DNA from: CAYJAZ01 sp964371865
Lineage (GTDB): Bacteria > Desulfobacterota > Desulfovibrionia > Desulfovibrionales > Desulfovibrionaceae
Reading direction: 5' to 3'
Assembly: GCA_964371865.1 (NCBI GenBank)
Contig: CAYJOR010000004.1
Span: 32,017-96,016 of the forward strand
DNA: 64,000 bases
The position numbers were made by a program, and so were the translations under genes. A model generated the notes under the pieces. It worked only from the letters and a program-made list of their open reading frames with translations, was not told the origin of the DNA and did not search any database. Every line of letters starts with the position of its first letter. The first letter of the stretch is position 1. Positions 8,336 through 16,637 of the stretch are shown in pieces.

Positions 8336-9013
8336 ATGAAAAATAAAAAAGATGTTGAGCATTTTTCTTTGAAAGAAGTTAATAGTATGTGGCGTTCCAT
8401 ACTGCATTTAGGAGAAAAGAAAGTTCTTACAAAGGGTACAGTTTTGGAAATGCACCTAGACAATGGATTAATGCTTATAGATAAGGGACTTATTTCACTG
8501 AGAAGCCTCAACTCAGACGGGCGTGAAAGAGTGAGTATGTATATGGAGTCAGGATGCTTAATCGGTGAAGTACCTGCGCTGGTAGATACACAAAATTCAA
8601 ATAGAGTGCCTCTTTATCACGTACATGAAGAAAGTATTGTTTATGCTTTTCCCTCTTCATTTTTGACAGATGCTAATTTTATAAAAACATATCCATATCT
8701 TATAATGAATGTAATGGAATCTTTTGCTTTGAAAGTACGCTATCTTTTCACTTTGGTAGGCGATAAGAGCGGTGAAAGCTCAAAAGAAATTATTTGTCGA
8801 TATATCAATCGATTAGCAAGAAAGAACCATGCAGATGTATTCAATCCTCATATGTCACAAAGTGAATTTGCTTTGAGTTTAGGCTTGCATAGAAGCACTG
8901 TCTGTAGGATAATCAAAGAACTTCGCGAAGAAGGCGTATTAGGTGAATTTACAAAAAATAAGCTTGAAATACTTGATAGGGATACTTTACGGAGTAAAGC
9001 ATTTGGAGAGTGA
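8336..9013 (+). CDS. Crp/Fnr family regulator, CprK-like (first of three)
   Basis: This 225-residue regulator has an N-terminal cyclic-nucleotide-binding-type beta-barrel (residues about 20-130), a long dimer helix, and a C-terminal winged helix-turn-helix at about 175-205 with recognition sequence LHRSTVCRIIKELREEG. No FNR-type N-terminal iron-sulfur cysteine cluster is seen. CprK proteins of this family sense halogenated aromatics and switch on reductive dehalogenase genes. It is divergent from the aryl-alcohol/aldehyde dehydrogenases and 0.9 kb from rdhA. GAAGGA lies 9 bases before the ATG. It is closer to the regulator at 14903 (both share ALSLGLHR-TVC) than to its neighbour at 9093. The ligand is unknown. 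Confidence 0.85.
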   Translation: MKNKKDVEHFSLKEVNSMWRSILHLGEKKVLTKGTVLEMHLDNGLMLIDKGLISLRSLNSDGRERVSMYMESGCLIGEVPALVDTQNSNRVPLYHVHEESIVYAFPSSFLTDANFIKTYPYLIMNVMESFALKVRYLFTLVGDKSGESSKEIICRYINRLARKNHADVFNPHMSQSEFALSLGLHRSTVCRIIKELREEGVLGEFTKNKLEILDRDTLRSKAFGE

Positions 9014-9052
9014 TTTTGTAACAAAATTTCTTAATTTATACACACCCTAAGC
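9013..9052. repeat. Solo end of the MITE-like palindromic element
   Basis: Just past the regulator stop the sequence reads ACAAAATTTCTTAATTTA, then TACACACCCTAAGC. This matches the right end of the 150-bp elements at 19593, 36128 and 43474. No left end is present, so it is a half copy between convergent regulator genes. Confidence 0.45.
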
Positions 9053-9092
9053 AAAATTAATACAAGCTTCACTTTCAAATTCAGTGATGAGA

Positions 9093-9785
9093 TTAAAAAG
9101 TATTAAATGAATATTGTTCACTAATTTTATTAAATTTTTCAAGATCAAGAATTTCTGTTTTATTTTTTTTATATGTTCCAATTATTCCATCTTGTTGAAG
9201 TTTATTTAAAGCTCTGCTTATTGAAATGCGATGTATTCCAAGAAAATTTGCTAATTCTTGCTGAGTCAGGTTGGTTCTGGAATATGTTATGTTCTTTTCT
9301 TGGAAAAGATTATTCTGCATTATTTTGCATATGACAGTATGTATAGAATCTGAACTAAGTAAAATCTTTTGTTCAGTGAGAGTATCAAGCTTTGTTGCAA
9401 GAGTTTTTATTATTGTTAGCGCAAGATCAGGATAATCAGGCAGTAGTTTTTTATATACCCACTCCTCAGTGAAAGCATAGATGATGCAGTCACTATCTAA
9501 ATGAACTGAGGGAGGGAATGATTTTGACTCGGTGAAAAAAGAAGAAGTGGCAATCAAATCAGGAGCAGAAATTTTTGCAAGAAGGGTTTCACGTCCGTCT
9601 AAGTGTGTATGCCTAAAACTTACTTCACCCTTTTGTAAAAAATAAAGGTGTTTTATCTTTTGGTTTGATTCTAACAGTATGGAATTTTTAGGCTTTACTA
9701 TTTTTTCAGCTTCTTTAAAAGCTTTTTCCCACAAGCTTGATAACTGCTTGTTATAGGTTATATCTAATGTTGTTCCTAATACCAT
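9093..9785 (-). CDS. Crp/Fnr family regulator, CprK-like (second, divergent from rdhA)
   Basis: This 230-residue regulator has a cyclic-nucleotide-type sensor barrel and a C-terminal helix-turn-helix, LTQQELANFLGIHRISISRAL, near residues 175-200. The recognition helix differs from those of the other two regulators (8336 and 14903), so it probably binds another operator. It is transcribed away from rdhA with 159 bases between the start codons, the classic place for a CprK-type activator of the dehalogenase operon. The start has GAGG 7 bases upstream. A small perfect palindrome, AATGTAACATT, lies in the shared promoter region. Confidence 0.85.
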   Translation of the reverse strand: MVLGTTLDITYNKQLSSLWEKAFKEAEKIVKPKNSILLESNQKIKHLYFLQKGEVSFRHTHLDGRETLLAKISAPDLIATSSFFTESKSFPPSVHLDSDCIIYAFTEEWVYKKLLPDYPDLALTIIKTLATKLDTLTEQKILLSSDSIHTVICKIMQNNLFQEKNITYSRTNLTQQELANFLGIHRISISRALNKLQQDGIIGTYKKNKTEILDLEKFNKISEQYSFNTF

Positions 9786-9800
9786 GAAAAATCCTCTGAA

Positions 9801-9845
9801 AATGTAACATTTGTAGCGTTCATTTTTCCGTTTTTATGTTATAAT
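9801..9845 (+). promoter_or_regulatory. Candidate rdhA promoter with palindromic box
   Basis: AATGTAACATT (9801-9811) is a perfect palindrome. TATAAT at 9840-9845 can serve as the -10 box for rdhA, which would place the palindrome near -46, where Crp/Fnr activators bind class II promoters. No good -35 box is present, which suits activator dependence. The textbook dehalobox TTAAT-N4-ATTAA is not present in exact form. Assignment to rdhA rather than to the divergent regulator is inferred. Confidence 0.4.
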
Positions 9846-9944
9846 TAAAAAACTAAATTGTAAATGGAGAATCATATGCTAGGGAATTTTGTGTAAATTA
9901 TAACTTGTATTTTTCTATAACAAGCTTTAATATAAGGAGTAATT

Positions 9945-11609
9945 ATGGTAGAGAACGAAAAAGATCCATTAGATATTATTAATGATCCAGCAAATAAAAT
10001 TAGCGTTGATCAAGCATATAAACTTGATGAAGATGATGTAAATGATAAAAAAACAGTAGAAGAAACAAAAAAAAGTGTTTCAAGACGTAATTTTCTAAAA
10101 CTTGGTGGCGCGGTGGCAGCTGTTGCTTCTGTTGCTGCTTCTGGCGCTGCAGGCTTTGCAACAGGGCGTTCAGCTGATGCGTATACTGGTCAAGGTAGAA
10201 CTGTTCAGGGTGAAGATATGTTCTTTAATCGTGATCCTTTCAGAGTAGACGTAGCTCCAATGATGACACCAGTAGGTGAGGTTACTCGCCCACACTGGAC
10301 AGAAAATCTTCTTTTTACTTGGTCTATGGTAATGGGTTTTATTGGCAAAAAACAATGGAATCCTAGCATGGGCATGGAAGCTATTCCAAATAAAGATTTG
10401 GTAGAGTATTATAAAAATAACCCAGGTCGTTACGAAAGTTTGGTTGAAAGAATTGGATTGCACGTTCAAAGACTTGAATACTTTAATACGGTAGCTTATA
10501 AACAATTTGCAATCGCCGATGCGTACAATTTAGCATATAGAGTTGCTCAAGCAAGTCATGCGGGTTCTACTATTCCTGAAGAACCACATGATGTTTTTGT
10601 GAAAACTGGCGAACCGCAACCACCTGAAAAGTGGGATTATCGTCGTGTAAACAAAAAGAAAATGGAATTTAAATCTCCTGCACATGCTACCAAATTAATT
10701 AAGCGTATGGCACATATTTTTGGAGCGCCTGTAGTAGGAATTTGTAAATTTGATGAACGTTTCATGTTTAGAGACTTTATGCGTGGAATGCCAAATCATG
10801 GTGCAGATTGGGGTGATAAAGTTCCTTCACACTGGAAGAGTATAATTGTATTTGGTACTCCAATGAACTGGGATACTATCTATGCTTCAATTGGCTATTC
10901 TACATCTATGGACGGTTATTTCAAAACTCGTTGTGTAGCTGGTTTGATGGAAACTTTTATTCAACGTTTAGGCCATCCAGCAAGAGCTCAATTTCCAGGT
11001 TTAGGTTTTGAAGTTATGGCAGCACCTTATGTAATGCTCAGTGGTTTAGCTGAATATTCAAGAGCAGGGCTTGTAATGGTGCCAGAATTAGGTTCAAACT
11101 TCAGAACTGGTGCTGTTATTACAGATATCGAATTTGAATATGATAAACCTATAGATATTAATATGGGTAAATTCTGTAAAAAATGTAAGATTTGTGCAGA
11201 AACTTGTCCTTCAGGTGCAATTACTTTTGATGATGAGCCTACAAAAGTAGTACGTGGATTTAAACGTTGGGTACTAGATGAAGAAAAATGTCACCAAATG
11301 TGGGTTGCTGGTTCTACATCAAATGGTAATGGTTGCCGTGTTTGTATTGCCGTTTGCCCGTATACACGTAAAAATACATGGATTCATACAATTTCTCGTG
11401 AGCTAGAACCGCGTGACCCAACCGGTATGGTGGCTTCTGGTCTACTCGCAATGCAACAAAACTTCTTTAAATATCCAGCGGGTGAAGAGTTTAGAGCGCC
11501 ATGGAACGGTGGACGTGAAGCACAATACCACGATCCAGTATGGTGGGAAAGAAGTGAAGAATTCTTTGGCAATATTCAACAGGATTGGGAATACCAAGGA
11601 ATGCATTAA
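9945..11609 (+). CDS. rdhA: Reductive dehalogenase catalytic subunit RdhA
   Basis: This 554-residue enzyme removes halogen from an organohalide as the end step of anaerobic respiration, using a corrinoid and two [4Fe-4S] clusters. A 46-residue acidic leader precedes the Tat signal SRRNFLK and a hydrophobic Ala/Val-rich stretch, so the folded protein is exported to the periplasmic face. The first cluster motif is CKKCKICAETCP (about residue 411 on). The second uses the cysteine of EKCHQMW with CRVCIAVCPYTRK (about 449-473). There is no classical corrinoid-binding DxHxxG, as usual for RdhA. AAGGAG precedes the ATG. It heads an operon with rdhB, rdhC and two further genes. The halogenated substrate cannot be read from sequence. 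Confidence 0.95.
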   Translation: MVENEKDPLDIINDPANKISVDQAYKLDEDDVNDKKTVEETKKSVSRRNFLKLGGAVAAVASVAASGAAGFATGRSADAYTGQGRTVQGEDMFFNRDPFRVDVAPMMTPVGEVTRPHWTENLLFTWSMVMGFIGKKQWNPSMGMEAIPNKDLVEYYKNNPGRYESLVERIGLHVQRLEYFNTVAYKQFAIADAYNLAYRVAQASHAGSTIPEEPHDVFVKTGEPQPPEKWDYRRVNKKKMEFKSPAHATKLIKRMAHIFGAPVVGICKFDERFMFRDFMRGMPNHGADWGDKVPSHWKSIIVFGTPMNWDTIYASIGYSTSMDGYFKTRCVAGLMETFIQRLGHPARAQFPGLGFEVMAAPYVMLSGLAEYSRAGLVMVPELGSNFRTGAVITDIEFEYDKPIDINMGKFCKKCKICAETCPSGAITFDDEPTKVVRGFKRWVLDEEKCHQMWVAGSTSNGNGCRVCIAVCPYTRKNTWIHTISRELEPRDPTGMVASGLLAMQQNFFKYPAGEEFRAPWNGGREAQYHDPVWWERSEEFFGNIQQDWEYQGMH

Positions 11610-11616
11610 GATTAGA

Positions 11617-11741
11617 TTTTTGTGCACGAAAGTGTCCAAAAATCAATTATTCAGCGAAAGAAATGAGCAAATTCTTTAGCGAACAAGTGGAAATGATATT
11701 TTCCACGTAGTGAGGTTTTTGTGCACGAAAGTGTCCAAAAA
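11617..11741 (+). ncRNA. Structured rdhA-rdhB spacer with two copies of a GAAA-loop hairpin
   Basis: A 26-base sequence occurs twice (11617-11642 and 11716-11741). Each copy folds as TTTTTG-TG-CAC-GAAA-GTG-TC-CAAAAA, a hairpin with a 2x2 internal bulge and a GNRA-type tetraloop. Between them lie two more inverted repeats: AAAGAA/TTCTTT near 11657-11680 and GTGGAAA/TTTCCAC near 11687-11706. The 156-base gap is unusually long for an rdhAB pair. It may protect rdhA mRNA or set different RdhA and RdhB levels; this is inference. Confidence 0.5.
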
Positions 11742-11765
11742 CAATTATAATAAAGGAGAAAATTT

Positions 11766-12068
11766 ATGTTTCCAGGCGTAAATATGCTAAATAGCCTTTT
11801 TTGGATGATATTTGGTGTAATGCAAATTCTCATCATCGCGGGCGCATATACATGGTTAAAAGAAAAAGGTAAGCAAGTAGCATGGTGGCAAATGGGTATT
11901 TTATATGGTACTTTTGCAATGTTCTTACTTACAATAGGCGGCGGTTTCACCTTGGCTGGTGAATACGAAAGTCAGGCTGGTTGGTATTTTATAGGTTTCC
12001 TAGGTGTACCATTAATATTAGTATTTGCTATTGCACTTAAATTGTTTGTTTTCAAAAAACAAGCATAA
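11766..12068 (+). CDS. rdhB: Reductive dehalogenase membrane anchor RdhB
   Basis: This 100-residue protein with three hydrophobic segments (about residues 8-30, 38-62 and 72-96) matches the size and topology of RdhB, which holds RdhA at the outer face of the inner membrane. The short polar loop WLKEKGKQVAWWQ separates helices 1 and 2. AAAGGAG lies 7 bases before the ATG. Position directly after rdhA supports the call; sequence identity in this family is usually low. Confidence 0.85.
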   Translation: MFPGVNMLNSLFWMIFGVMQILIIAGAYTWLKEKGKQVAWWQMGILYGTFAMFLLTIGGGFTLAGEYESQAGWYFIGFLGVPLILVFAIALKLFVFKKQA

Positions 12069-12077
12069 TACAACTTA

Positions 12078-12129
12078 ATTACTTGCAGTTTGTGATATTA
12101 TGTAGTCATGGTCATAAATTGCAAGTAAT
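12078..12129 (+). other. Hairpin in the rdhB-rdhC gap
   Basis: ATTACTTGCA (12078-12087) and TGCAAGTAAT (12120-12129) form a perfect 10-base stem around a 32-base loop. No T-run follows, so it is more likely an RNA processing or stability structure, or a weak attenuator, than a full terminator. Confidence 0.45.
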
Positions 12130-12170
12130 AACTTTAAAATAAATGTTTAGATTGTTTTTGGAGTATCAAA

Positions 12171-13370
12171 TTGAAATCACTTGAAAAAATTTTTGCAGTG
12201 TTGAGCCTTTTTGCTCTTATAGGAAGTTTTGCTTTGGGAAATTTCCGTAGTCAAGATGCTTTAGGTACTCAATTAAATGCTATTCTACCAGAATTGTCAG
12301 AGTTTAGCACTATTACACCCGATGTACTAGAATTAACCACAAATAGTGGTGAAAAATATATCTTCGCTTTAGCTAGCCATCCAGGTTATGCAGGGCAAAT
12401 GCTTACAGGGATTGTTGTTAATTCTACTGGTATTATCGAAAGTGTTGCTATACTTGAGAGCCCTGATACAAGTCCATATATCAAACAGGTACTAGATGCT
12501 AAAATTCCCGATGCGTATTTAGGGGGGAATATACAAGTAAACCCTAATCCTGATTCAGTTTCGGGTGCAACTCTTTCTTCAGTGGCACTAAAACAGGGTA
12601 TCGCTAAAGCAAGCGCAAAAATTATGCTGAATGAAGAGGTATTGGCTCTTTTTCCAGAACTAAAAATTGATCCGAATAATCTTTCTAAAGCAAATGTACT
12701 GTTAAACGAAAGCTCAATAAGTTTAAGTATGACTGAAATGATAAAAATCGCTTTGGTTGTTATGTTTTTTGCTCTTACTTTATTTGTCGCTTCAAAAAAA
12801 TTCCCTTTTTCAAAGAAAAAAGCAAGATATGCGATACTTGTAAGTTCTGTGATTTTACTTGGTTTTATGTATGGTACACAATTTTCAATTTCAACAGTAG
12901 TTCTCTTTTTCTCAGGAGTATGGATAGTTGGTTTAGCTTCATACGCTCCATTAATTTGCCTTATTTTGGCGGTGCTTATTTTTGTGTTTACAAAAAAGAA
13001 CCTCTATTGTAGTTTTATTTGTCCATTTGGAGCTTTGCAAGAGGGCGTTTCAATGATAACTTCATGTAAAAATCCTAGCTCTAATCCTGTTATAAAATGG
13101 TTTAGCAGATTTTTTGCTCTTGCATTAATTTGTCTTGCCTTCTATTTTTCGCAGCCGTCAGTGGCAACTTATGAGCCTTTTGGTAAAACCTTCAATTTTG
13201 TAGGTTCACTTACTTTATTTATGCTCAGCTCAAGCATTATTATCTTTTCGCTTTTCTTACAAAAGCCATGGTGTAAGCTTCTTTGTCCAATGACTCCATT
13301 TTTTGACTATATCTATTTTTGGCGTAATTGGATTTTTAAATCGAAAAATAAACAAGCTGTTAGCTCATAA
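12171..13370 (+). CDS. rdhC: RdhC/NosR-like membrane flavoprotein
   Basis: This 399-residue membrane protein starts at a TTG with GGAG 7 bases upstream. After an N-terminal membrane anchor comes a periplasmic FMN-binding domain (about residues 45-165) with the covalent flavin motif SGATLSS. About five further membrane segments follow, and two CxxxCP motifs, SFICPFGALQEG and KLLCPMTPFFDY, complete the pattern of RdhC and NosR. Such proteins are thought to pass electrons from quinol to the dehalogenase or to help it mature. It follows rdhB by 102 bases with a hairpin between, in the same operon. Confidence 0.85.
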   Translation: MKSLEKIFAVLSLFALIGSFALGNFRSQDALGTQLNAILPELSEFSTITPDVLELTTNSGEKYIFALASHPGYAGQMLTGIVVNSTGIIESVAILESPDTSPYIKQVLDAKIPDAYLGGNIQVNPNPDSVSGATLSSVALKQGIAKASAKIMLNEEVLALFPELKIDPNNLSKANVLLNESSISLSMTEMIKIALVVMFFALTLFVASKKFPFSKKKARYAILVSSVILLGFMYGTQFSISTVVLFFSGVWIVGLASYAPLICLILAVLIFVFTKKNLYCSFICPFGALQEGVSMITSCKNPSSNPVIKWFSRFFALALICLAFYFSQPSVATYEPFGKTFNFVGSLTLFMLSSSIIIFSLFLQKPWCKLLCPMTPFFDYIYFWRNWIFKSKNKQAVSS

Positions 13371-13386
13371 ATAACACGAGAAAATT

Positions 13387-13605
13387 ATGAATAAAATATT
13401 TACCTTTGTAGCTTTTTTTACCTTTTTGATTCTTTGCATTCATAGTATCTATGAAAGTAATGCCTCTTTATTTTCTTCTTCAGCAGAAAAGAGTATTATT
13501 GCCGTTCGCAGTATAGGAAATGAAAATATAGTAAATGAGCAAGCTTCTAGCCCTAGCGTAGAGAAAGAAATTAACTACGATGCCTTTACACCTGATAAAT
13601 ATTAA
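13387..13605 (+). CDS. Small single-pass protein in the rdh operon, unknown function
   Basis: This 72-residue protein has one N-terminal hydrophobic segment (residues about 4-22) and then a polar tail rich in Ser, Glu and Asn that would face the periplasm. It could equally be a cleaved secreted peptide. No cofactor motif or cysteine cluster is visible. It begins 16 bases after rdhC and ends 15 bases before the TPR gene, so it is clearly part of the operon. I do not recognise it as any named Rdh accessory protein. Confidence 0.6.
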   Translation: MNKIFTFVAFFTFLILCIHSIYESNASLFSSSAEKSIIAVRSIGNENIVNEQASSPSVEKEINYDAFTPDKY

Positions 13606-13620
13606 ACCCGAGATATACAT

Positions 13621-14691
13621 ATGAAGAATAGTTCATTTCGTGAAATCGAATTGTTACTTGTAGTGGAACAAGAAAGAGCTTATTTTAACCATGAATTTAT
13701 TGAGTCAAGCATTCAAAAAATTGTGGAGTTGAAACAAAGTCAAAATTTAAAAGATTTTTTAGATTATATCGGTGAGCTTGTTCAATTTACAGAAGAAAAA
13801 ATTCAAGCTTTTTTAGAAGAAGAAATAAATGAAGATGAATTGGGCAATATACCAAGTTCGTTTATCAAAGAAGTTACTTTCCAAGATAGAATTATTTCGT
13901 GTGAAGCGGGTTCTTTCATGGCTCGTTTATATAATGAACTAGGAAGAGCTTTCATGTATATTGATGATTTTGAAAAAGCTGATAGCTCTTTTCAAAAAGC
14001 AATTGAATATGATGCTGAAAATATTATTACTTGGTATAATATAGCGGATATTTCATTTCATTATTCAAAGTTTAAAAAAGCAATCGAATACTGCGATAAA
14101 ATTCTTGAAGTAGAAAAAAATTATGTAGCTGCAATCTATTTAAAAGCTCTTATACTTTCAACATCAGGGGAGCCTGCAAAAGCTTTAGAATATTTCAAAA
14201 AAACAGTTGAGTTAGATGCTGATTCTTTAGGCGGAAATTATTGGGCTGGCGAATGTCTTTTGCATGAACAAAATCACGCTGAGGCTTTAGAATATTTCAA
14301 AAAAAGTTATGAATTATCCAATAAAAGTCATAAGGAAAGTGCTCGCGGTTATGCAATTTGCGAACTTTTAGTAGGCGACCCGAATATCACACTTGAAATT
14401 TGCGATGCTCTTATAGAAAGCGATCCCGGTAATCAAATACTTGCCATACAAATCAAAGGTGACGCATTAATCGCACTTGGCCAAATCGAAGCCGGTGCAA
14501 TTCTGCATAGAGATTTGGCTATAGTTGAACTTGATGCAAGAGATGTTGTGCTTGGGCGAGCTCATAACCTTATGAGAGAAAAAGGGAAAGAAGCCGCACG
14601 CCGATATGCCGCAGTAATCCTTGCAGAAATTCCTGATATGCTAGATGGCTTTGCCTTTATACATGAAGCACATACACTAAAAAAATTATAG
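13621..14691 (+). CDS. TPR-repeat protein, last gene of the rdh operon
   Basis: This 356-residue soluble protein has tetratricopeptide repeats from about residue 95 to 265. AFMYIDDFEKADSSFQKAIEYDAEN, NIADISFHYSKFKKAIEYCDKIL, LKALILSTSGEPAKALEYFKK and ECLLHEQNHAEALEYFKK are successive helical pairs. TPRs bind other proteins. It lacks a signal peptide and should be cytoplasmic. Directly behind the rdh genes, it may act as a chaperone or scaffold for dehalogenase assembly, but that is inferred from position only. A long palindrome follows its stop codon and probably ends the operon. Confidence 0.75.
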   Translation: MKNSSFREIELLLVVEQERAYFNHEFIESSIQKIVELKQSQNLKDFLDYIGELVQFTEEKIQAFLEEEINEDELGNIPSSFIKEVTFQDRIISCEAGSFMARLYNELGRAFMYIDDFEKADSSFQKAIEYDAENIITWYNIADISFHYSKFKKAIEYCDKILEVEKNYVAAIYLKALILSTSGEPAKALEYFKKTVELDADSLGGNYWAGECLLHEQNHAEALEYFKKSYELSNKSHKESARGYAICELLVGDPNITLEICDALIESDPGNQILAIQIKGDALIALGQIEAGAILHRDLAIVELDARDVVLGRAHNLMREKGKEAARRYAAVILAEIPDMLDGFAFIHEAHTLKKL

Positions 14692-14722
14692 ATAAAATGT
14701 AAACTCCAATATTTACAAATTT

Positions 14723-14832
14723 ATTTAATCCCATTACCATTTGCCCACACTACAAGAGAAGTAAAGTAGGTTTTACTTTCTTATATTTAGGAAGATAAAG
14801 CATATTTTACTCTTGTAGTATGGGGTTTAATG
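14723..14832. repeat. Long imperfect palindrome closing the rdh operon
   Basis: ACTACAAGAG (14749-14758) pairs perfectly with CTCTTGTAGT (14810-14819). Inside, AAGTAAA pairs with TTTTACT and CTTTCTT with AGGAAGAT. Outside, TTAATCCCAT and ATGGGGTTTAA continue the symmetry. The total span is about 110 bases. It lies between the convergent TPR gene and regulator 3 and can act as a bidirectional terminator or be a mobile palindromic unit. Confidence 0.5.
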
Positions 14833-14902
14833 CTGTTCGAGTAAGAAGCACATATCTTTTAAAATTTTTATTCTATCTTTATTTATAAGCAAAGTGTTAT
14901 AT

Positions 14903-15580
14903 TTATAGTGTGCAATACTCCTTTAATTTATCTTTATTTAATATTTCAAAATTCTTACGAGTAAAAGTGCCTATAACTCCTTCAGCTCTTAAATTTTTCA
15001 AAACATTACATACTGTTACTCTGTGCAAGCCCAGACTCAAAGCTAAATCCGTTTGCGAAATATTTGGAGTAAAAGTATCATGATTATGTTGAGAAGCTAA
15101 GTCTACAAGATAATTACATACAATAGTTTTTGGATTATATTCACCTTTTTCTAAAAGGAAACGAGCAAAAGAACTTGCTTTTATTGTTAAAGAATAAAGA
15201 ACATTGCTTATAAGTTTTGAATGCTTACATATGAATTCACTGTTTTCCAAGTAAGACATTGGAAAGCTATAAACAACACAATCAGTCACAGCAATGTCTT
15301 GTATAAGAAAAGCTTCATCGGTTGGTACTTCAAACCATTCTCTAAATAAGCACCCTGAATCTAAGTGTAAAATAATTGTACTTTGTCCTGATGGGCTTAT
15401 TGCATTAATCCGAATGCTTCCTTTATCTAAAAAATAAAAATTCTTTTCATTAGAACTGTCCCATATGTGGCCTTTAGGTATTTTATGCTGTTTAGCTAGG
15501 TATAAAGCTTCTCGCCAAACGCTATTAATTTCCTTCCATCTAAGGTATGGAGTTCTATTGGTCAGATTTTTTGTTTTCAT
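14903..15580 (-). CDS. Crp/Fnr family regulator, CprK-like (third)
   Basis: This 225-residue regulator has a sensor barrel and a C-terminal helix-turn-helix, SQTDLALSLGLHRVTVCNVL. I start it at the internal Met at 15580: AGAGG lies 7 bases upstream, and the length and first residues then match the paralog at 8336. An upstream Met at 15607 adds nine basic residues and cannot be excluded. The sensor domain contains LHLDSGCLFREW, like the MYMESGCLIGEV of the 8336 protein. It sits between the rdh operon and the molybdenum hydroxylase genes, divergent from the latter with 190 bases between, and could control either. The effector is unknown. Confidence 0.85.
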   Translation of the reverse strand: MKTKNLTNRTPYLRWKEINSVWREALYLAKQHKIPKGHIWDSSNEKNFYFLDKGSIRINAISPSGQSTIILHLDSGCLFREWFEVPTDEAFLIQDIAVTDCVVYSFPMSYLENSEFICKHSKLISNVLYSLTIKASSFARFLLEKGEYNPKTIVCNYLVDLASQHNHDTFTPNISQTDLALSLGLHRVTVCNVLKNLRAEGVIGTFTRKNFEILNKDKLKEYCTL

Positions 15581-15771
15581 GTTATTACCTCTTCTCTTCT
15601 CGCGCATATTTTCCTATATTCATGAAAATAGTATCATTTTTATAGTAAAATGTAAATGGAACTACAATTTTTTTTAAAATATTCTGTTATATATAGTATA
15701 GGTATAGGTAAAATACTATGCTATTTGCCACTGTACTTAGCAATTATTTTGATGCACATTTGGAGGTGACA

Positions 15772-16626
15772 ATGCAAAATATTGGATATTACTCACCAAG
15801 AACGATTGGCCAAGTCTTTTCTTGCTTTGAAAAAACAGCAGGAACAGGGCGCATTATCGCAGGTGGTACAGATTTAATGATTTTTTACGCAAATGCCCCG
15901 CAGCTGAGAAAAGATCTTATTGATATTTCAGCAATTCATGAAATGCTTACGATTGCAGAAGAAGATGGTTACATTGTTATTGGAGCAGCAGTAACACATT
16001 CACGAGTTGCGCAGTCAGCTCTCATTAAAGAGTATGCTCCTTTGCTTGCACACGCTTGCGGAGAAGTTGGCAGTAAACAGATACGTAATGTTGCCACAGT
16101 AGGTGGAAATATTGTCACCGCTTTACCAGCAGCAGATTCCGCTGTAACACTTACAGCTTTAGATGCTGAGTGTGAGGTATATACAGATGCAAATAGTTCT
16201 TCATGGATACCTATTTTAGAGCTTTATAAAGGTGTTGGCTCTTCTCATGTAGCAACAAATCATTTACTCACTCGTATCCGCTTCACAGCAGATAAAAACC
16301 GCAAATCAGCGTATCAACGTATGAGCATACGTAAGGCGCTTTCGCTTCCTATGCTTAATGTTGGCGCAGCACTCACAATCAATAATAATGTTATTGAGAA
16401 AGCTCGTGTAGTGATTGCTCCTGCGGGAAATGCTCCTTTGCGTGCAAGTTGTGTTGAAAAAGCATTGGAAGGAAAAGCCCCTAGTGAAGCACTTTTTAAA
16501 GAAGTTTCTTGCCAATGTCTTGAAGGTTGTGCCATGCGTTCCTCAGCGGTTCGTGGCAGTAAAGAATATCGTGAAAAAGTAATGCCGGTTTTTGTTTATC
16601 GTGCATTATGTGAAGCTGTGAAGTAG
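15772..16626 (+). CDS. Molybdenum hydroxylase FAD-binding subunit (XdhB/CoxM type)
   Basis: This 284-residue subunit carries FAD and passes electrons from the molybdenum centre to an acceptor. The FAD-binding signatures are AGGTDLMIFYAN near residue 40 and GGNIVTALPAADS near residue 110, the usual family positions. I start at the ATG at 15772 because GGAGGTGAC lies 2-10 bases upstream. An upstream Met at 15718 would add 18 residues with no ribosome site. It is the first of three genes (FAD, iron-sulfur, molybdenum) packed 11-12 bases apart. The promoter region before it holds inverted TAGTAT/ATACTA sequences. Confidence 0.88.
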   Translation: MQNIGYYSPRTIGQVFSCFEKTAGTGRIIAGGTDLMIFYANAPQLRKDLIDISAIHEMLTIAEEDGYIVIGAAVTHSRVAQSALIKEYAPLLAHACGEVGSKQIRNVATVGGNIVTALPAADSAVTLTALDAECEVYTDANSSSWIPILELYKGVGSSHVATNHLLTRIRFTADKNRKSAYQRMSIRKALSLPMLNVGAALTINNNVIEKARVVIAPAGNAPLRASCVEKALEGKAPSEALFKEVSCQCLEGCAMRSSAVRGSKEYREKVMPVFVYRALCEAVK

Positions 16627-16637
16627 GAGAGTAAACA

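Noticed and set aside
9830..9945. A classical CprK dehalobox upstream of rdhA
   Set aside because: No TTAAT-N4-ATTAA is present; only a looser AATGTAACATT palindrome and AT-rich near-matches were found.
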